Source: Pseudomonas sp. PSE14
Lineage (GTDB): Bacteria > Pseudomonadota > Gammaproteobacteria > Pseudomonadales > Pseudomonadaceae
Assembly: GCF_029203285.1 (NCBI RefSeq)
Contig: NZ_CP115669.1
Span: 806,001-870,000 of the forward strand
Length of the DNA: 64,000 nucleotides
Direction: 5' to 3'
The notes under the pieces are model-generated. The model saw only the letters and a program-made list of their open reading frames with translations, searched no databases and was not told the origin of the DNA. Within the stretch, counting starts at the first letter, position 1, and every line of letters begins with the position of its first letter. Made by a program: the position numbers and the translations under genes. This document shows, in pieces, positions 34,812 to 43,562 of this stretch.

Positions 34812-35916
34812 GGGCGGTGACTCCGAGGAAGCGGCGCGGGGAATAGGGTTCGGCGGCCAGCGGCAGTGGCTCGTCGCACAGTTGCGCGGCGAGCAGGTCG
34901 GCGGTGCCGGGGGCGGTGGTCACGCCGAGGCCTTCGTGGCCGACCGCCAGCCACAGGCCGGGGCGTTGCGGGTGTTCGCCCACCAGCGGCAGGCCGTCCG
35001 GGCTGGCGGCGCGGAAGCCGGCCCAGCTGCGAATTACGTTGAGGTTGGCCAGGCCCGGCATGTAATCCACGGCGCGGCGCAGCATCTTCGCCAGCATCCA
35101 GCCTTCCACCTGCGGGTCGGTGGTGCCGAACTGCCGGGAGGCGCCGATGAACAGTTGCCCGGTCGGGCGCGGCTGGATATTGCAGGCCACCGACGGCCCG
35201 CTGGCGTTGTGCGCGCTGGTGACGTAGCCCAGCTCCACCAGCGTGCGGCGCACCTTGCCTGGGTAGCGGTCGGTGATCAGCAGATGCCCCTTCTTCGGCT
35301 CGATGGGCAGCCCCGGGCACAGCTCGCCGGCCTGGATGCCGTTGGCCAGCACCACGGCCCTGGCGCTCAGCCACTGGCCGTTGTCCAGGCGCACGCGGGG
35401 TTCGTCGATCTCCACCACCTTGGCCTGGCGCTGGCGGATCGGCTTGCGCGCCGATTCCAGCAGCCAGGCGGTGGCGCGCGGTGCGTAGAGAATGCCGTCG
35501 CCGGTGATCTCCAGCCCGCCGTGCAGATCGGTGCGCAGCTCGGGTTCTTCCCGCTGCAGCTCCGCGCCGTTCAGCAGCCTGGCAGCCACGCCGTGCTCGC
35601 GCAGCACGGCGAACTTGCGCTCGGCTTCGGCCATCTCTTCGTCATTGGCCGCCAGCCACAGCGTGCCGTTGCTGCGATAGGCACACTCGGCGGGCATGTC
35701 GCGGCCCCACTCGCGCCAGCGTTGCAGCGAGTAGTCGCTCAGTGCGAGTTCGGCGGCGTTGTCGTCGAGCACCAGCAGATGGCCCATGCCGACGGCGGTG
35801 GCGCCGGGCAGGCGCGCGTCCAGCACCAGCACGTCCAGCCCACGCTGGGCGAGGGCGTGGGCGCAGGCGGCGCCGACTATGCCGGCGCCGATGACGATGA
35901 TGTCGGCATCGCTCAC
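34804..35916 (-). CDS. D-hydroxyproline dehydrogenase, DAO-family beta subunit
   Basis: A 370-residue FAD protein of the D-amino-acid oxidase (DAO/DadA) family. The N-terminus is [31 protein letters not shown], followed by the catalytic-domain region and the C-terminal closure [21 protein letters not shown] with [19 protein letters not shown]. It is the likely catalytic subunit oxidising cis-4-hydroxy-D-proline to pyrroline-4-hydroxy-2-carboxylate. The GTG start at 35916 is set by a four-base overlap (GTGA) with the lhpA stop and by the usual family N-terminus. It corresponds to the gene called lhpB in P. aeruginosa as I recall it. Confidence 0.87.
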   Translation of the reverse strand: MSDADIIVIGAGIVGAACAHALAQRGLDVLVLDARLPGATAVGMGHLLVLDDNAAELALSDYSLQRWREWGRDMPAECAYRSNGTLWLAANDEEMAEAERKFAVLREHGVAARLLNGAELQREEPELRTDLHGGLEITGDGILYAPRATAWLLESARKPIRQRQAKVVEIDEPRVRLDNGQWLSARAVVLANGIQAGELCPGLPIEPKKGHLLITDRYPGKVRRTLVELGYVTSAHNASGPSVACNIQPRPTGQLFIGASRQFGTTDPQVEGWMLAKMLRRAVDYMPGLANLNVIRSWAGFRAASPDGLPLVGEHPQRPGLWLAVGHEGLGVTTAPGTADLLAAQLCDEPLPLAAEPYSPRRFLGVTAHA

Positions 35917-36857
35917 GGGCGGATGCCCCAGGCGAAGGGATCGTCCTCTTCCAGCAGCAGGGTGGCTTCGGCGCTGATGTTGGCGCGGCCACGGATGGTC
36001 GGGATGATACGCCCCTCGGCCGGCTCGCCGGCCCATTCGAAGCGGCCCTCGAACTGGCTGCCGATCACGCTGGCCTGGCGCCAGGCTTCGCCGGCTGCGA
36101 GCTTGCCGTCGGCGGCCAGGCACGCCAGCTTGGCGCTGGTGCCGGTGCCACAAGGGGAGCGGTCATAGGCCTTGCCGGGGCAGAGCACGTAGTTGCGGCT
36201 GTCGGCGTCGGGGTCGTCGGCGAACAGCTCGATATGGTCGATCAACCCACCGTCTTCGCCACGGATGCCCTGGTCCTCCAGCGCCTTCTGCACGGCGACG
36301 GTGTAGGCGGTGAGCGCTTCGAGATTGTCCCCGGCCACGCGCAGGCCGTGCTCGGAAATCAGGAAGAACCAGTTGCCGCCCCAGGCGATATCGCCGCGCA
36401 CCAGGCCATGACCGGGCACTTCCACCGGCACCTGCTTGCGGTAGCGGTAGGCGGGCACGTTGCGCACACTCACCGAGCGGTCGTCGTGCAGGGTCGCTTC
36501 GACCGTACCCACCGGCGTCTCGATCTTGTGCGTACCGGGACCGATGCGCCCCAGGTGCGCCAGCGAAACCACCAGGCCGATGGTGCCGTGGCCGCACATG
36601 CCCAGGTAGCCGGTGTTGTTGAAGAAGATCACCCCGGCACAGGCGCTCGGGTCCACCGGCTCGCAGAGCAGTGCACCGACCAGCACGTCGCTGCCGCGCG
36701 GCTCCAGCACCGTGGCGGCACGCCAGGCGTCGTGCTCCTTGGCCAGCCGCGCGCGGCGCTCGGCCATGCTGCCGTTGCCCAGATCGGGAAAGCCGTCGAG
36801 CACCAGGCGGGTGGGTTCGCCGCCGGTATGGGAATCGAGAACCTGGATGCGTTTCAT
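35913..36857 (-). CDS. lhpA: 4-hydroxyproline 2-epimerase
   Basis: A 314-residue cofactor-independent epimerase converting trans-4-hydroxy-L-proline to cis-4-hydroxy-D-proline. It belongs to the proline racemase superfamily. Both catalytic cysteines are present: Cys88 in [11 protein letters not shown] and Cys236 in [11 protein letters not shown]. Their positions match those of characterised Pseudomonas enzymes of the same length. It starts the enzyme part of the GntR-led unit and overlaps the beta subunit gene. It catalyses the first committed step of the pathway. Confidence 0.93.
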   Translation of the reverse strand: MKRIQVLDSHTGGEPTRLVLDGFPDLGNGSMAERRARLAKEHDAWRAATVLEPRGSDVLVGALLCEPVDPSACAGVIFFNNTGYLGMCGHGTIGLVVSLAHLGRIGPGTHKIETPVGTVEATLHDDRSVSVRNVPAYRYRKQVPVEVPGHGLVRGDIAWGGNWFFLISEHGLRVAGDNLEALTAYTVAVQKALEDQGIRGEDGGLIDHIELFADDPDADSRNYVLCPGKAYDRSPCGTGTSAKLACLAADGKLAAGEAWRQASVIGSQFEGRFEWAGEPAEGRIIPTIRGRANISAEATLLLEEDDPFAWGIRP

Positions 36858-36969
36858 GCTGCCCCCTGAGGTGTCTTGTTGTAGACCCTAGGGTGGCGCG
36901 GGGAGGTTCGGAGGGCTTGAGGGTTTTCCGCCGGGCCGATGATGAAATCGGCACAGCGGTGTCTTTCGA

Positions 36970-37650
36970 TCAGCTCGGCGTCGGTCGGTTTGGCAGGTGC
37001 TCGTAGAGCGTGCGGCAGACGCCATTGATGTGCTCTTCCAGCAGTCGCGCCGCCAGTTCGCCGTCGCCGGCGCGGCAGGCGTCGAGAATGTCGTGGTGCT
37101 CGTGGTCAGCGCGCTCCTTGCCCGCGGACAGACTCATCTGCATCCGCAGGTAGCGTTCGAGCTTGTCGTGGATCGAGCGGATCAGGCCGACGAGGTACGG
37201 CCGCTGCGCTGGCTCGTAAAGGCATGCATGCAGCTCCCAGTTCAGCTCGGCCCAGCGACCCACGTCATCCTCGCCGACGAACTCGGCACAGATGCGCTCG
37301 GCGCGCTCGAAGGTCTCCGCGGTCATGTTCGGCACCGCCAGGCGGATCGCCTGGGCTTCGAGGATCACCCGCACCTCGAACATCTGCGCCAGTTCCGGCT
37401 CGGAAATCTTCGTCACCAGCGCGCCCTTGTTGCGCTGGAATTCCACCAGGCCTTCGGCCTCCAGGCGCTTGAGCGCCTCGCGCACGGGAATCTTGCTGAC
37501 GTTGAACACCTGGGCGATATCGTCCTGGCGGATCGGCTCGTTTTCCGGCAACTGACCGGAAATGATCGCCTCCCGCAAATGCTTGGCGATAATCTCCGAG
37601 GCGGAAGGAACGATGCCCAGGTTGGGCGCGTTGCGCAGGGGTAGCGTCAC
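36970..37650 (-). CDS. GntR-family (FCD) transcriptional regulator
   Basis: A 226-residue regulator. Residues ~17-85 form the winged helix-turn-helix (SASEIIAKHLREAIISGQLPENEPIRQDDIAQVFNVSKIPVREALKRLEAEGLVEF). Residues ~95-215 are an FCD ligand domain, with metal-ligand candidates in ELNWELHACLY and ADHEHHDILDACRAGD. The GTG start has GGAG six bases upstream. A GTATAC palindrome lies 32 bp upstream, and like palindromes precede the lhpC and importer operons, so it probably represses all three units and itself. It resembles the HypR-type regulators of hydroxyproline loci. Confidence 0.9.
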   Translation of the reverse strand: MTLPLRNAPNLGIVPSASEIIAKHLREAIISGQLPENEPIRQDDIAQVFNVSKIPVREALKRLEAEGLVEFQRNKGALVTKISEPELAQMFEVRVILEAQAIRLAVPNMTAETFERAERICAEFVGEDDVGRWAELNWELHACLYEPAQRPYLVGLIRSIHDKLERYLRMQMSLSAGKERADHEHHDILDACRAGDGELAARLLEEHINGVCRTLYEHLPNRPTPS

Positions 37651-37681
37651 GAGGCGCTCCGATCAGGTGGATAGTGTCGAA

Positions 37682-37695
37682 TATTGTATACGAAA
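37682..37695. promoter_or_regulatory. Predicted GntR operator (autoregulatory site)
   Basis: TATTGTATACGAAA matches the 26203 palindrome at 12 of 14 positions. It lies 32 bp upstream of the GntR gene start, in the spacer that separates the island from ispA. Confidence 0.72.
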
Positions 37696-37774
37696 CGACC
37701 AGGGCACAGGGAGGGCCCGCTGATCGGGCGCTTCACGCCAATGGACACGCAAAGCGCGTGCCCGGTAACAGGGA

Positions 37775-38662
37775 TCAGTTGCGGCGGTCGACGATATAGC
37801 GGGCCAGCGCGCGCAGCGGCTCGGCGGAGTCGCCGAAGCCTTCCAGCGCGGCCAGCGCCTGGTCGCGCAGGGTCAGGGCATAGGCCTTGGCGGCGTCGAG
37901 GCCGAGCAGGGCGGGGTAGGTGGGCTTGTCGTGGGCCTGGTCCTTGCCCTGGGTCTTGCCGAGGGTGGTGGTGTCGCTTTCCACGTCGAGGATGTCGTCC
38001 TGCACCTGGAAGGCCAGGCCGATGGCTTCGGCATAGCGGCGCAGCGCTTCCAGATCGGCAGCGCCGGCACGGCCGCTGGCCAGGGCGCCGAGTTGCACGC
38101 TGGCCTCGATCAGCGCGCCGGTCTTGTGCCGGTGCATGGTTTCCAGAGCCGCCTGGTCGATCTTGCGGCCCACGGATTCCAGGTCGATCGCCTGTCCGCC
38201 GACCATCCCGGCGGAGCCGGCGGCGCGCGTCAGGATCAACAGCATGTCCAGGCGGGTCTGGGCGTCCTGCGGATTGAGGTCGGCGTTACCGATCACCTCA
38301 AAGGCCAGAGTCTGCAGACCGTCACCCGCGAGAATCGCGCAGGCTTCGTCGAAGGCGATATGGGTGGTCGGCTGTCCACGACGCAGGTCGTCGTCGTCCA
38401 TCGCCGGCAGGTCGTCGTGCACCAGTGAGTAGGCGTGGATCAGCTCCACCGCACAGGCTGCGCCATCGGCGCGCTCAAGCTCCCCACCCAGCGCTTCGCA
38501 GGCCGCGTAGGCCAGCAGCGGGCGCACGCGCTTGCCGCCGTTGACCACGCTGTAGCGCATGGCGGCATAGATGCGGGTGAGCTCTTCACGGGGGGCGACG
38601 AACAGGGTTTCCAGCGCAGCATCGACACGCGCCTGGCAGCGCGCCTGGTAGGCAGAAATCAT
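37775..38662 (-). CDS. ispA: Farnesyl diphosphate synthase (geranyltranstransferase)
   Basis: A 295-residue trans-prenyltransferase forming C15 farnesyl diphosphate. The first aspartate-rich motif is [17 protein letters not shown], the second is [24 protein letters not shown], and the KRVRPLL and [12 protein letters not shown] blocks are present. Length matches E. coli IspA (299). The start is fixed by an ATGA overlap with the xseB stop. Normally dxs follows directly; here the hydroxyproline island begins about 80-125 bp after ispA. No clear terminator separates ispA from the island. Confidence 0.96.
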   Translation of the reverse strand: MISAYQARCQARVDAALETLFVAPREELTRIYAAMRYSVVNGGKRVRPLLAYAACEALGGELERADGAACAVELIHAYSLVHDDLPAMDDDDLRRGQPTTHIAFDEACAILAGDGLQTLAFEVIGNADLNPQDAQTRLDMLLILTRAAGSAGMVGGQAIDLESVGRKIDQAALETMHRHKTGALIEASVQLGALASGRAGAADLEALRRYAEAIGLAFQVQDDILDVESDTTTLGKTQGKDQAHDKPTYPALLGLDAAKAYALTLRDQALAALEGFGDSAEPLRALARYIVDRRN

Positions 38663-38904
38663 GCGTCTTCGCCTTCCGGATCGAAGGGCGCTTCGCTCAA
38701 CTCGCCGTCGCGCTCCAGCAGGATCTGCACCTTCTGCTCCGCCTGGGTCAGCGCAGCCTGGCAATCACGGGTCAGGCGAATGCCCTGCTCGAAGGCACCC
38801 AGCGAATCCTCCAGCGACAACTCGCCGCTTTCCAGACGCTCCACCAGCGTTTGCAGTTCGGCGAGGGACTGTTCGAAGTCAAGGGAAGCTTTCTTGCGGG
38901 CCAT
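38659..38904 (-). CDS. xseB: Exodeoxyribonuclease VII small subunit
   Basis: An 81-residue subunit of ExoVII, the ATP-independent single-strand exonuclease. It has the family sequence [44 protein letters not shown]. Size and position before ispA are the usual arrangement in gammaproteobacteria. The ATG at 38904 is chosen because upstream in-frame sequence is non-coding. It overlaps ispA by four bases. Confidence 0.95.
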   Translation of the reverse strand: MARKKASLDFEQSLAELQTLVERLESGELSLEDSLGAFEQGIRLTRDCQAALTQAEQKVQILLERDGELSEAPFDPEGEDA

Positions 38905-39423
38905 GCGGACATCTCGGCGGGGTATTCGGAAACCTCGCGACACTAGCAGAGACGGGGCATGCGGGCAAACCAGGAAGCCTACTTGCACCCCGTCGTCCGT
39001 CCCTCGCACCCCGACGTCCGCCGTTTCTGAAGGGCGGCGCCCATGTCCTTCAGAAGATTGCGCCGAATCTGTACCCCTACCGAGAAGCAGGAAAGTCCCT
39101 CGGTCGCAATATCGCCTCATTGAGCGTTCGAGTTCTTACAGATGCGTCCGTGGTCAATGTCTGGAGCCAGGGTAGGCGACTTCCTTAATGCAGTGGGAAA
39201 TGTCCTGAACGGCTGTGCCTCTCTGGTTTGCCGTTGGCGAGTTACTCCATCGTAGAGAAAGAGCCAATGCCCTGCGGCGCGTCGCAGGGCATTGCTCGAC
39301 CACTACCGAGAAATGGAATTCATGGGCCCTGAACCGACGGTGCGAGCAGGGGTGTTGAGCTGTGGATTCCAGCCACATGTACCTCCGTAGCGCATGGTTG
39401 CTGCGGGGGAGTCCGGAGAGAAT
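38905..39423. promoter_or_regulatory. Divergent intergenic region between xseB and the T6SS operon
   Basis: These 519 bp should hold the xseB promoter and the promoter/leader of the T6SS operon. No gene is evident. Two perfect dyads stand out: TCTGAAGG / CCTTCAGA (39026-39054) and an 11-bp stem AATGCCCTGCG / CGCAGGGCATT with a 6-base loop (39266-39293), neither followed by a T-run. The sequence just before tssB (39403-39420) is rich in GGA (GGGGGAG, CCGGAGAG), a possible RsmA-type target; that is inference. Confidence 0.55.
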
Positions 39424-39927
39424 ATGGCTTCGAACAGCTTCCAAAACGAAGTACCCAAGGCACGCGTCAACATCAAGCTCGACCTGCATACCGGCGGCGC
39501 CCAGAAGAAGGTCGAGCTGCCGCTCAAGCTGATGGTGATGGGTGACTACAGCAACGGACGAGAGCACCGCCCGTTGTCCGAACGCAGCAAGATCAACATC
39601 GACAAGAACAACTTCGACAACGTGCTTGCCGAGTTCTCCCCCAGTCTGAAACTGGCGGTGGAAAATACCTTGGCCAATGACGCCTCGGAATCCGCCGTCG
39701 AGCTCTCCTTCCAGAGCATGAAGGACTTCGAGCCCGAGCAGGTCGCCCGCCAGATTCCGCAACTGCGCGCCCTGCTTGCCATGCGCAACCTGCTGCGCGA
39801 CCTCAAGTCCAACCTCCTGGACAACGCCACCTTCCGCCACGAGCTGGAACGCATCCTCAAGGACGACGCCCTCAGTGACGAACTGCGCGCCGAACTGGCC
39901 GCACTCGCACCGCACGACGCCCGATAA
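39424..39927 (+). CDS. tssB: T6SS sheath subunit TssB
   Basis: A 167-residue protein (VipA/HsiB) forming, with TssC, the contractile sheath of the type VI secretion tube. Family blocks are LPLKLMVMGDYSNGREHRPLSERSKINIDKNNFDNVL and the C-terminal LLALRNLL-like helix (LRALLAMRNLLRDLKSNLLDN). The start with MASNSFQNEVPKARVNI is usual for TssB, and GGAGAG precedes it. It is the first gene of the long plus-strand T6SS operon. Confidence 0.95.
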   Translation: MASNSFQNEVPKARVNIKLDLHTGGAQKKVELPLKLMVMGDYSNGREHRPLSERSKINIDKNNFDNVLAEFSPSLKLAVENTLANDASESAVELSFQSMKDFEPEQVARQIPQLRALLAMRNLLRDLKSNLLDNATFRHELERILKDDALSDELRAELAALAPHDAR

Positions 39928-39957
39928 CGCATCCGGATACTCGAAGGAAGGTCCCTC

Positions 39958-41496
39958 ATGTCCGTAGAACATACCTCCGCCTCCACGCGCGGCGCCGCCG
40001 TACTGAGCGAAGAAAACCAGGGCGTCTACGCCGCGCTGTTCAGCAAGATCAACCTCAGCCCCATCAGTGAACTGGGTGGGCTCGAGGCCTACCAGAATAC
40101 CGAGGCCCTGTCCGAGGCCTCCGCCGATGAGCGCGTCACCGCCGCCGTCAGCGTGTTCCTCGATCTGCTCAAGAAGTCGTCGCAGAAGGTCGAGCGCCTC
40201 GACAAGACACTGCTGGACGAACACATCGCCTCGCTGGACGCGCAGATCAGCCGGCAGCTCGACGCAGTCATGCATCACCCGGACTTCCAGCGCGTCGAGT
40301 CCACCTGGCGCGGCGTCAAGTCGCTGATCGACCAGACCGACTTCCGCCAGAACGTGCGCATCGAACTACTCGATATCAGCAAGGAACACCTGGTGCAGGA
40401 TTTCGAGGATGTGCCGGAGATCGCCCAGAGCGGACTCTACGTGCATACCTACACCCAGGAGTACGACACCCCCGGCGGCGAGCCCATCGCGGCGGCCATC
40501 TCCAACTACGAGTTCGACCGCAGCCCGCAGGACATCGCGCTGCTGCGCAACATCTCCAAGGTCGCGGCCGCGGCCCACATGCCGTTCATCGGCTCTGTCG
40601 GTCCGGCGTTCTTCGGCAAGGAGTCGATGGAGGAAGTCGCCGCCATCAAGGACATCGGCAACTACTTCGACCGCGCCGAGTACATCAAGTGGAAGTCGTT
40701 CCGCGACAGCGACGACGCCCGCTACATCGGCCTGACCATGCCGCGTGTCCTGGGGCGCCTGCCCTATGGTCCGGACACCCTTCCGGTGCGCAGCTTCAAC
40801 TACGTCGAGAGCGTCAAGGGCCCGGACCACGACCGCTACCTGTGGACCAACGCCTCGTTCGCCTTCGCCGCCAACATGGTGAAGAGCTTCATCAACAATG
40901 GCTGGTGCGTGCAGATTCGCGGTCCGCAATCCGGTGGCGCGGTAACGGACCTACCCATCCACCTGTACGACCTCGGCACCGGCAACCAGGTGAAAATTCC
41001 CTCGGAAGTAATGATCCCGGAAACCCGCGAATTCGAATTCGCCAACCTGGGCTTCATCCCGCTGTCGTATTACAAGAATCGCGACTACGCCTGCTTCTTC
41101 TCGGCCAACTCGACCCAGAAGCCGGCGCTGTACGACACCGCCGATGCCACCGCCAACAGCCGGATCAACGCACGTCTGCCGTACATCTTCCTGCTCTCGC
41201 GCATCGCTCATTACCTGAAGCTGATCCAGCGCGAAAACATCGGCACCACCAAGGATCGCCGCGTCCTGGAGCTGGAACTCAATAAGTGGATCGGCGGGCT
41301 GGTCACCGAGATGACCGACCCCAGTGATGACCTGCAGGCTTCTCACCCGCTGCGCGACGCCAAAGTGATAGTCGAGGACATCGAGGACAACCCAGGCTTC
41401 TTCCGCGTCAAGCTGTATGCCGTGCCGCACTTCCAGGTGGAAGGCATGGACGTCAACCTGTCGCTGGTTTCCCAGATGCCCAAGGCCAAGGCCTGA
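39958..41496 (+). CDS. tssC: T6SS sheath subunit TssC
   Basis: A 512-residue protein (VipB/HsiC), the larger sheath component. Typical blocks are QLDAVMHHPDFQRVESTWRGVKSLID, LYVHTYTQEYDTPGGEPIAAAISNYEF, and PRVLGRLPYGPDT. The C-terminal VKLYAVPHFQVEGMDVNLSLVSQMPK is the conserved end. AAGGAAGG lies before the ATG, which is 30 bp after tssB. Length agrees with the family (about 490-515). Confidence 0.96.
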   Translation: MSVEHTSASTRGAAVLSEENQGVYAALFSKINLSPISELGGLEAYQNTEALSEASADERVTAAVSVFLDLLKKSSQKVERLDKTLLDEHIASLDAQISRQLDAVMHHPDFQRVESTWRGVKSLIDQTDFRQNVRIELLDISKEHLVQDFEDVPEIAQSGLYVHTYTQEYDTPGGEPIAAAISNYEFDRSPQDIALLRNISKVAAAAHMPFIGSVGPAFFGKESMEEVAAIKDIGNYFDRAEYIKWKSFRDSDDARYIGLTMPRVLGRLPYGPDTLPVRSFNYVESVKGPDHDRYLWTNASFAFAANMVKSFINNGWCVQIRGPQSGGAVTDLPIHLYDLGTGNQVKIPSEVMIPETREFEFANLGFIPLSYYKNRDYACFFSANSTQKPALYDTADATANSRINARLPYIFLLSRIAHYLKLIQRENIGTTKDRRVLELELNKWIGGLVTEMTDPSDDLQASHPLRDAKVIVEDIEDNPGFFRVKLYAVPHFQVEGMDVNLSLVSQMPKAKA

Positions 41497-41520
41497 TCCA
41501 TCCCATAGGGAAAACACGTC

Positions 41521-42876
41521 ATGTACATCGACCGCCCCCTATGGGCTGCGGGGACATTATTGTCCCCGCAGCAGTTCCAGCAGCAGGCGCGCTGGGAAGC
41601 CTGGACCAACGAATGCCTCGCCCATCTATCTCTGGTGCACCCCTGGGGAGTGCTGGCGGTGGCATTCGACATGGACGCTTTGCGCCTGGGGAAACTGAAA
41701 GCTTCTCGTCTGAACGTTCGGATGCCGGATGGCACCCTGATCGACACCGACCGGGTCGATCAGCTGCCCCCGGCGCTGGAGCTCTCCCGACTACTGCCGG
41801 ACGGCACCCAGAGTGCGGAGCTGCTGCTGGCCTTGCCGCTGGAGCAGGCCAATGGCAACAACTGCGTGCTCGAGGGCGGCCGGGCGGATCGTCCGACCCG
41901 CTATCGCCAGGAGTGGCGTCAGGTTCAGGACCTCTACGGCGATGAGTCGCAGTCGATCGGCGTGCTGGAGCACCAGCTCAGCCTGCGCCTGGCCAGCGAC
42001 GACAATGGCGACTACTTGACCTGCCCGATCCAGAGGTTGACCCGTGACGGCCAGGGCGCCTGGACACTGGATGCGTCTTACGTACCGCCTCTGCTGAGCT
42101 TCGCCGCGCATCCGGGGCTGCTGACGCAACTCGATAATCTGCTGACCCAGCTTTCGGCCAAGCGCCAACGGCTGATGGGCATGCGCCGCGAAAGCAACCA
42201 GCGCATGGCCGATTTCGCGGTGGCCGATGTCTCGCTGTTCTGGCTGCTCAATGCCCTCAACACCTACCAGCCCGTCCTGGCGGACCTCAAGCTCCATCCC
42301 GGCCGTCATCCCGAGCAGGTCTACCTGGAGCTGGCGAAGCTGGCCGGCAGCCTGCTGACCTTCTCCCTGGAGCACGACATCGAGCGGATTCCAGCCTATC
42401 GCCATGAACAGTTGGAGGCGGTTTTCCCGCCGCTGATGAGCACCATCTCGACCCTGCTGGAGGCCAGTCTGCCATCGCGGGTCGTCGCGCTGGTGCTGGA
42501 AGCCAGCGGCGCCAATCGCTGGAAGGTCTCGCTCGATGACCCGCGCCTGCGCGATCCCGATGGCGTCGATTTCTACCTGTCCGTCCGCTCGCGACTGTCG
42601 GTGGCGCAACTGCAGAGCCAGTTCCCGCGACTGTGCAAGGTGGGCACTCCGGATGACGTCGATCATCTGGTCAACGCCGCGCTCGATGGCGTTCCCCTGC
42701 GTCCGCTCAATCACGTCCCGGCCGCGATACCGCTGCGCCTGGAGAACCAGTACTTCGCGCTGGATCTGGGACACCCCAAAGGAAGGGCCATGCTGGAGGG
42801 GGGCGTATGTGCCTTCTACGTTCCCGCGACGCTGCTCGACGCCCAACTGGAACTGTTCGCGGTGTTGCGCACATGA
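41521..42876 (+). CDS. tssK: T6SS baseplate protein TssK
   Basis: A 451-residue baseplate component that links the sheath/wedge to the TssL-TssM membrane complex. It begins MYIDRPLWAAGTLLSPQQFQQQARWEAW, where the usual TssK opening is xxWxEGMLLxPQHFQQ. The C-terminal domain ends PRLCKVGTPDDVDHLVNAALDGVPLRPLNHVPAAIPLRLENQYFALD, a strongly conserved TssK block. It overlaps tssL by four bases. Confidence 0.93.
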   Translation: MYIDRPLWAAGTLLSPQQFQQQARWEAWTNECLAHLSLVHPWGVLAVAFDMDALRLGKLKASRLNVRMPDGTLIDTDRVDQLPPALELSRLLPDGTQSAELLLALPLEQANGNNCVLEGGRADRPTRYRQEWRQVQDLYGDESQSIGVLEHQLSLRLASDDNGDYLTCPIQRLTRDGQGAWTLDASYVPPLLSFAAHPGLLTQLDNLLTQLSAKRQRLMGMRRESNQRMADFAVADVSLFWLLNALNTYQPVLADLKLHPGRHPEQVYLELAKLAGSLLTFSLEHDIERIPAYRHEQLEAVFPPLMSTISTLLEASLPSRVVALVLEASGANRWKVSLDDPRLRDPDGVDFYLSVRSRLSVAQLQSQFPRLCKVGTPDDVDHLVNAALDGVPLRPLNHVPAAIPLRLENQYFALDLGHPKGRAMLEGGVCAFYVPATLLDAQLELFAVLRT

Positions 42877-43553
42877 GTCTGAAAGCCGAAAAGCCGAAGC
42901 TGTCGTCGGTGGATGTCGACGCACTGCTGCAGGACAGCTACCTCCTGGTCGTGGAGCTTCGCGAGGGGGCCTCGGCAGTGAGCGGCCGGGATCTATGGAA
43001 GCGCTGTTCGAGCCAGGTCGAACAGGTACGCCAGCAACTCGCGGATGCGGGCGTGAGCCAGCGCAGTATCGATTACATCAGCTATGCCCAGTGTGCCCTG
43101 CTGGACGAAACGGTGCTGGGCGCCGTCGAGGGGGACGCCCACTCTGAATGGGCCGGAGAACCCTTGCAGGCGAGCTTCTTCAATCGACACGAGGCGGGGG
43201 TGTTCCTCTACGAGGACATGCGTGAGGTCCTTCGCGAGCCGGCACCGGACCAACAGGTGCTGACGGCTTTCCAGCGCGTCCTGATGCTGGGATTCAAGGG
43301 GCGCTACCCGGAACCGAATCACCCCGAGCGCGAGCAACTCCTGGCGACGCTGAACGCGCAGGTCGCGCCCCTGGCAACGCACTCCGCATTGATCTCGCGC
43401 GCCGGCCGTACGGGCGGTCTCTTCCTGCAGCGCTGGCTTGCTGCCCCGTTGCTGCAGATCATGCTGGCCGGCTTGCTGCTGGCCGGCGCCTGGTGGGGAC
43501 TGAACCACCTGCTGGGCAAGGCGATTGCCCGGTTGCTGCCCGGATTGGTGTGA
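42873..43553 (+). CDS. tssL: T6SS membrane protein TssL (DotU-like)
   Basis: A 226-residue inner-membrane protein with a cytoplasmic DotU domain (residues ~15-180, including YISYAQCALLDETVLG and MLGFKGRYPEPNHPEREQLLATLN). A single C-terminal helix is LQIMLAGLLLAGAWWGLNHLL. It has no peptidoglycan-binding extension; that function is supplied by the following OmpA-domain protein. The ATG at 42873 overlaps the tssK stop, which argues against the longer in-frame reading. Confidence 0.93.
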   Translation: MSLKAEKPKLSSVDVDALLQDSYLLVVELREGASAVSGRDLWKRCSSQVEQVRQQLADAGVSQRSIDYISYAQCALLDETVLGAVEGDAHSEWAGEPLQASFFNRHEAGVFLYEDMREVLREPAPDQQVLTAFQRVLMLGFKGRYPEPNHPEREQLLATLNAQVAPLATHSALISRAGRTGGLFLQRWLAAPLLQIMLAGLLLAGAWWGLNHLLGKAIARLLPGLV

Positions 43554-43562
43554 GGAGCGCGC

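Noticed and set aside
33655..36168. Plus-strand open frame of 837 codons opposite the D-hydroxyproline dehydrogenase and lhpA genes
   Set aside because: It is a shadow of four well-supported minus-strand genes; composition is low-complexity (Gln, Arg, His, Ala, Gly) with no domain.
38435..39175. Plus-strand open frame of 246 codons across xseB and its upstream region
   Set aside because: It is antisense to ispA and xseB and has Ser/Arg-rich shadow composition.
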